A stretch of 8,455 nt of DNA from CAZJGF01 sp964545665 (lineage in GTDB: Bacteria; Chloroflexota; Dehalococcoidia; GIF9; AB-539-J10), in the NCBI GenBank assembly GCA_964545665.1, contig CAZJGF010000068.1, positions 1 through 8,455 of the forward strand, read 5' to 3'. A program made the translations under genes and the position numbers. Below are positions 5,642 through 8,455 of this stretch, in pieces (the first letter of the stretch is position 1; every line of letters begins with the position of its first letter). The notes beneath the pieces are model-generated. The model was not told the origin of the DNA, ran no database searches, and was given only the letters and a program-made list of their open reading frames with translations.

Positions 5642-6814
5642 CTATAGTAATACGGGAATACCATCGAAGGTTTCTTCGAGTTTTCTGTTTTCGTACTCTG
5701 TTCCGCGTTTGGCTTTCATGGCAGAGATCAAATCGATTGCTTTGGTAAAGTAGTTGGTGATTTTCTTGATAGAGCTAATTTCAGACAGAACTACAGTGAC
5801 GTCCAACCAGCCTTTTTGTCTCGGGTAATCACCGCTCCGTATTAAGGCCTCTGGAGCCATAGCTCTCAAATTGTCTCCAAGTTCCTTGATTACCTCCATG
5901 CGCATTTCCCTGGGTGGTGCAGTGACCAGGTATAAAGCCCTCCCAGCAGTCTTGGGCTCACATGTGACCGACAATTCACCTAGAGCTTTGTCCATAGAAT
6001 GAGCTGCTTTGCTTGTTTCAGTCATCTTGTCTCTGAAGTCACGTTTTGGCCTGCATAGAGGCATCCTTCGTGGGATTCGAGAGCTACCCTGGCCAATTAC
6101 TGTCCATCCCGCTAAGGTCTGTATTATATCTCCAGCATCGAGTGTTTTTGACCCAACGTATCTTCTGTTCGTCTCTTCACCAGCGCAAAGCAAATTGTAA
6201 AATGGCTCGACTGCCCGAGCATTAATCGTTGACAGGTTTGCTCCGGCCGGGGAATCCTTCTTCACATACCTTTGATTGTCAATAAGAAATATTGCATCGG
6301 CCACTAAGTAGGCAGATTTGAGACAGGTGGCCGTGTTATAAATAGTCCTTGTTTCCGTTGTCTCCTCTTGCCTGAATGGCAAAACGATAATATCGTATAC
6401 TGGCTTTCCGATGTAGCGCTCTTTTAGGTGCTGCGTTAGTACTCCTATCCCTCCGGAACCAGTGCCCCCGGCGGCGGCAGCGACCAATAAGAAGGCGTCT
6501 GTGTCATAGAACCGTTCTGTTTTTCGTATGGAATCAATAATCTTGTCAGTATCCTCTCTTGTTATCTCGGCGCCCAGCTCGCTTATCTTACCTACTCCGT
6601 GACCGTTGGCCCGCTGACCTCCAACAAGAATCCTGTGTTTGTAGTCCGACTGAATAGTGCGTAGCCCACTCAAGTCAGCAACATCTGTGTTAACAGCAAA
6701 GGCATCAGCAAGTATATCAATCCCTCTCACAGCGTGTGCCCTCTTATTCAGTCGGGCGAACCTATCGGCAATTCTGCCGCCACATTGGCCTAAACCTATA
6801 ACTAATAGTTTCAT
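5642..6814 (-). CDS. CetZ-like tubulin/FtsZ-superfamily GTPase
   Basis: A 390-residue GTPase of the tubulin/FtsZ superfamily. Such proteins bind GTP and polymerise into cytoplasmic filaments. The N-terminal GLGQCGG (7-13), AVNTDVADLSGL (40-51), GHGVG (71-75), ELGAEI (79-84) and the tubulin signature GGTGSGG (116-122) form the nucleotide pocket. LPFRQE (145-150) resembles the FtsZ T5 region. The catalytic T7 loop is TLDAGD (224-229), keeping both acidic residues, Asp226 and Asp229, needed for GTP hydrolysis between subunits. Several blocks match haloarchaeal CetZ better than FtsZ, notably GHGVG, AGEE...IIQTLAG (211-236) and SGDYP (327-331). CetZ1 controls cell shape and motility in Haloferax. 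The protein ends in DGIPVLL, which recalls the FtsZ tail peptide. There is almost no ribosome site; the promoter places the start of transcription at the ATG. It is convergent with two coiled-coil genes. Confidence 0.9.
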   Translation of the reverse strand: MKLLVIGLGQCGGRIADRFARLNKRAHAVRGIDILADAFAVNTDVADLSGLRTIQSDYKHRILVGGQRANGHGVGKISELGAEITREDTDKIIDSIRKTERFYDTDAFLLVAAAAGGTGSGGIGVLTQHLKERYIGKPVYDIIVLPFRQEETTETRTIYNTATCLKSAYLVADAIFLIDNQRYVKKDSPAGANLSTINARAVEPFYNLLCAGEETNRRYVGSKTLDAGDIIQTLAGWTVIGQGSSRIPRRMPLCRPKRDFRDKMTETSKAAHSMDKALGELSVTCEPKTAGRALYLVTAPPREMRMEVIKELGDNLRAMAPEALIRSGDYPRQKGWLDVTVVLSEISSIKKITNYFTKAIDLISAMKAKRGTEYENRKLEETFDGIPVLL

Positions 6815-6821
6815 GTCGCCT

Positions 6822-6851
6822 ATTTTAAAGAAGCTGATATGGTGATGTCAA
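6822..6851 (-). promoter_or_regulatory. Promoter of the CetZ-like gene, predicting a leaderless mRNA
   Basis: On the minus strand a perfect TTGACA (6846-6851) is followed after 18 bp by TAAAAT (6822-6827, five of six matches). Only seven bases (6815-6821) separate the -10 box from the ATG at 6812-6814. Transcription should therefore start at or within a base or two of the A of ATG, which fits the lack of a Shine-Dalgarno site. Three CGAAG words (plus strand 6862, 6870 and 6879) lie just upstream of the -35. Confidence 0.6.
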
Positions 6852-6874
6852 CAGCGTGCAGCGAAGGCGCGAAG

Positions 6875-7234
6875 TCATCGAAGGTCATGGACTTCAGGCT
6901 TCATGGTCTCTAAGTCGACCGTGGCTATTGTAGTTCTTCCAGTGAGCCAGCCGCCGCATTCTCCAGGATTGACTACCAACGGCCGCCCCTGGCGAATATC
7001 AACCTGGTGAGTGTGGCCGTAGACGATTAAATCGTATTCGCCGCTGGCGATGAGGGCTTTCAAGAACTTCGGTTGGTGCATCAACACGACCCTTTTGCCC
7101 TTTATCTCAAGCTCGTGGTAATCTTCGTGAAGTTCGCCAATGTTCAGGAATCGCTTTTGCAGGAGAAGTCTATCTCCGTCATTGTTGCCAAAGACACCGA
7201 TGAGCTTTGCCTTAAGGTTCTTAAATTCCTTATT
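6875..7234 (-). pseudogene. 5'-truncated YfcE/MJ0936-type metallophosphoesterase
   Basis: The frame encodes about 119 residues matching the C-terminal two-thirds of a small calcineurin-like phosphodiesterase (MJ0936/YfcE type, usually about 160-175 residues). It begins in NKEFKNLKAKLIG and shows FGNNDGD (metal-binding Asn), LMHQP (metal-binding His), YGHTH (His-x-His pair) and VNPGECGG. The first 50 or so residues, which carry the D-x-H and G-D metal ligands, are missing. An in-frame TAA (7235-7237) precedes the homologous part, and no upstream frame restores the missing strand. The first usable in-frame start is GTG at 7085-7087, which would leave 70 residues and drop the GNND motif. Catalysis should be lost, so I call it a decayed gene. 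A sequence error could not restore the N-terminus: only 98 bp separate it from the dehydrogenase stop. Confidence 0.75.
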
Positions 7235-7237
7235 TTA

Positions 7238-7332
7238 ACTCAATCTCCTTTCCAATCTTGGCGAGCGAAGCGATTTGATGCTACCTGGGTGGTTTGCTCG
7301 GTGACCCTTATCACCTTATTGCTGTTTGCCTT
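7238..7332. other. Scar region between alcohol dehydrogenase and phosphoesterase remnant
   Basis: This stretch sits where the phosphoesterase N-terminus should be but encodes nothing like it in any minus-strand frame. It holds a GGTGA/TCACC stem (7300-7304 and 7311-7315, six-base loop) without a T-run, and an AAGGAG-like site on the minus strand near 7247-7252 that leads into stops. A deletion that removed the 5' part of the phosphoesterase gene probably ended here. Confidence 0.35.
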
Positions 7333-8352
7333 TCATCCCAAGATGTTCAAGACTCCGGCGCCACGGATTCTTCCCTCTTTGAGCAAAATTAAGGCTTCGT
7401 TTGCCTCTTCTAACCTGAATTCTCGAACTTCGGGCGCAATGGGAATTTCAGCAGCCAAGGGCAGAAATTCCTGAGCATCCCTTCTGGTCACATTGGCAAC
7501 ACTTTTTATTTCCTTCTCATACCAGAGATGTTCAGCGTAGTCCAATTCTGGGATAGGTGTCGTCTTCCGAATTGCGTTTATGACCACCCTTCCCCCTTTT
7601 TCTAAGTTCCTTAAAGCTTCACGCACCGGCACTCCTACAGGGGTGAAGTCAATGGCACAGTTGAGCTTTTCTGGGGAGGTATCTCCAGTCGCCCCAATCC
7701 AGTCGGCCCCCAATTTCTTGGCTAGATTTCGGTGTTCTTCCTGGCTAGGTCGAGTGAAGACGAAGACTTTGCCGTTGGGATATTTATGTTTAGCAATCTG
7801 AATGACAATATGGGCTGAGGCTCCAAATCCATAAAGACCAAGGGCCTTGCCATCTTCCATTCCTGTGAGTCTCAGAGCTCTATACCCGATCACTCCGGCA
7901 CACAAAAGGGGAGCTGCTTGCAAATCGGTGAATATCTCCGGGATGGGATAGGCAAAGTCTTCTGAGACTATAGTATATTGAGCATAGCCCCCGTCGGCAT
8001 CTTTTCCTGTCCATTTGGCAGTATCACATAAATTCTCCTCGCCTTTGAGGCAGAAGGAACATTGACCACAAGACCAGTTAATCCAGGCAATTCCTACCCT
8101 ATCTCCCTGTTTAAATTTGGTTGCTCCCGGCCCCAGACTTTCTACTCTGCCGACAATCTCGTGTCCTAAAATCATGGGAAACCGTGATGGAGGAACCCTG
8201 CCTTCAATTTCATCCAGTTCGGTATGACAGACGCCACAGGCAGAAACCTTGACTCGAGTTTGACCCGGGCCAGGAATCGGATCCGCCAAATCCACTAACT
8301 CCAAGGGCATTTCCTCGACTGAGGAGATTTTCTTAAGCACCATCGCTTTCAT
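7333..8352 (-). CDS. Zinc-dependent alcohol dehydrogenase (AdhA-like, medium-chain)
   Basis: A 339-residue medium-chain alcohol dehydrogenase that oxidises an alcohol or reduces an aldehyde with NAD(P). Catalytic zinc ligands are Cys42 (GVCHTE), His64 with Glu65 (GHEIVG) and Cys151 (LLCAGV). The structural zinc site is complete: Cys95, Cys98, Cys101 and Cys109. The Rossmann motif is YGFGASAH (174-181), the variant seen in the AdhA-type branch that includes mycobacterial AdhA, rather than the usual GxGGxG. Thr200-Arg201 after the second strand has no acidic residue and hints at NADP use. The substrate is unknown. ATG at 8350-8352 is supported by GGAGGG (8359-8364) six bases upstream. It is the first gene on the minus strand here; the phosphoesterase remnant lies downstream. 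Confidence 0.93.
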   Translation of the reverse strand: MKAMVLKKISSVEEMPLELVDLADPIPGPGQTRVKVSACGVCHTELDEIEGRVPPSRFPMILGHEIVGRVESLGPGATKFKQGDRVGIAWINWSCGQCSFCLKGEENLCDTAKWTGKDADGGYAQYTIVSEDFAYPIPEIFTDLQAAPLLCAGVIGYRALRLTGMEDGKALGLYGFGASAHIVIQIAKHKYPNGKVFVFTRPSQEEHRNLAKKLGADWIGATGDTSPEKLNCAIDFTPVGVPVREALRNLEKGGRVVINAIRKTTPIPELDYAEHLWYEKEIKSVANVTRRDAQEFLPLAAEIPIAPEVREFRLEEANEALILLKEGRIRGAGVLNILG

Positions 8353-8419
8353 TTTTGGCCCTCCAACTGCTTATACTAAAAAAAAGCTCTAACAAGTCTG
8401 CGCAAATTTGTCGAAACCT

Positions 8420-8439
8420 TTGACAGGAGCCTTTGTCAA
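8420..8439. promoter_or_regulatory. Inverted repeat upstream of the alcohol dehydrogenase
   Basis: TTGACA (8420-8425) and TGTCAA (8434-8439) form a perfect six-base dyad with an eight-base spacer, about 70-90 bp upstream of the ATG. On the minus strand the right arm reads TTGACA and could be a -35 box, but no good -10 lies 16-18 bp downstream. It may be an operator. An eight-A run at 8378-8385 lies between it and the gene. Confidence 0.3.
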
Positions 8440-8455
8440 TGTTGATGATTTCTTG

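Noticed and set aside
7073..7474. A 133-codon plus-strand open frame across the phosphoesterase remnant and the end of the alcohol dehydrogenase
   Set aside because: It is antisense to recognisable motifs of both genes and has no family features.
8371..8390. -10 box TATAAG on the minus strand before the alcohol dehydrogenase
   Set aside because: The only -35-like word (TTGTTA) is 14 bp away, too short a spacer, so I did not list it as a promoter.

Overview
The window reads as bacterial DNA of moderate G+C. Genes carry Shine-Dalgarno sites at sensible spacing, several intergenic gaps hold sigma70-type -35/-10 pairs, and RmuC is mainly a bacterial family. The phylum cannot be fixed from the sequence. 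Chloroflexota is a guess only. Two families with archaeal relatives are present (a CetZ-type tubulin and an MJ0936-type phosphodiesterase), so an archaeal or transferred origin for some genes is not excluded. No rRNA, tRNA, CRISPR array or insertion sequence was seen.

Layout. Positions 1-312 hold no convincing separate gene, only a putative outward promoter and a possible lost C-terminal tail of the next gene. rmuC (313-1191, minus) is a membrane-anchored RmuC protein. A divergent 287-bp gap follows, then a plus-strand pair: a D-2-hydroxyacid dehydrogenase (1479-2456) and an RraA-family aldolase-like protein (2544-3257). After a gap with a good promoter come two plus-strand coiled-coil genes. 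The first (3459-5033) encodes a 524-residue protein built almost wholly of 25-residue repeats. The second (5141-5536) encodes a 131-residue protein with seven 11-residue repeats. Convergent to them is a CetZ-like tubulin/FtsZ-superfamily GTPase (5642-6814, minus), whose promoter predicts a leaderless mRNA. Upstream of it lies a 5'-truncated metallophosphoesterase remnant (6875-7234, minus). A zinc-dependent alcohol dehydrogenase (7333-8352, minus) ends the window.

How the genes may work together. The dehydrogenase and RraA-like gene look like a small 2-oxoacid/2-hydroxyacid metabolic operon. The most interesting part is 3459-6814: two repeat-built, rod-like coiled-coil proteins next to a CetZ-type GTPase whose extreme C-terminus resembles the FtsZ tail peptide. 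This could be an undescribed cytoskeletal or cell-shape module. That link is inferred from neighbourhood and protein architecture only; the genes are convergent, not in one operon.
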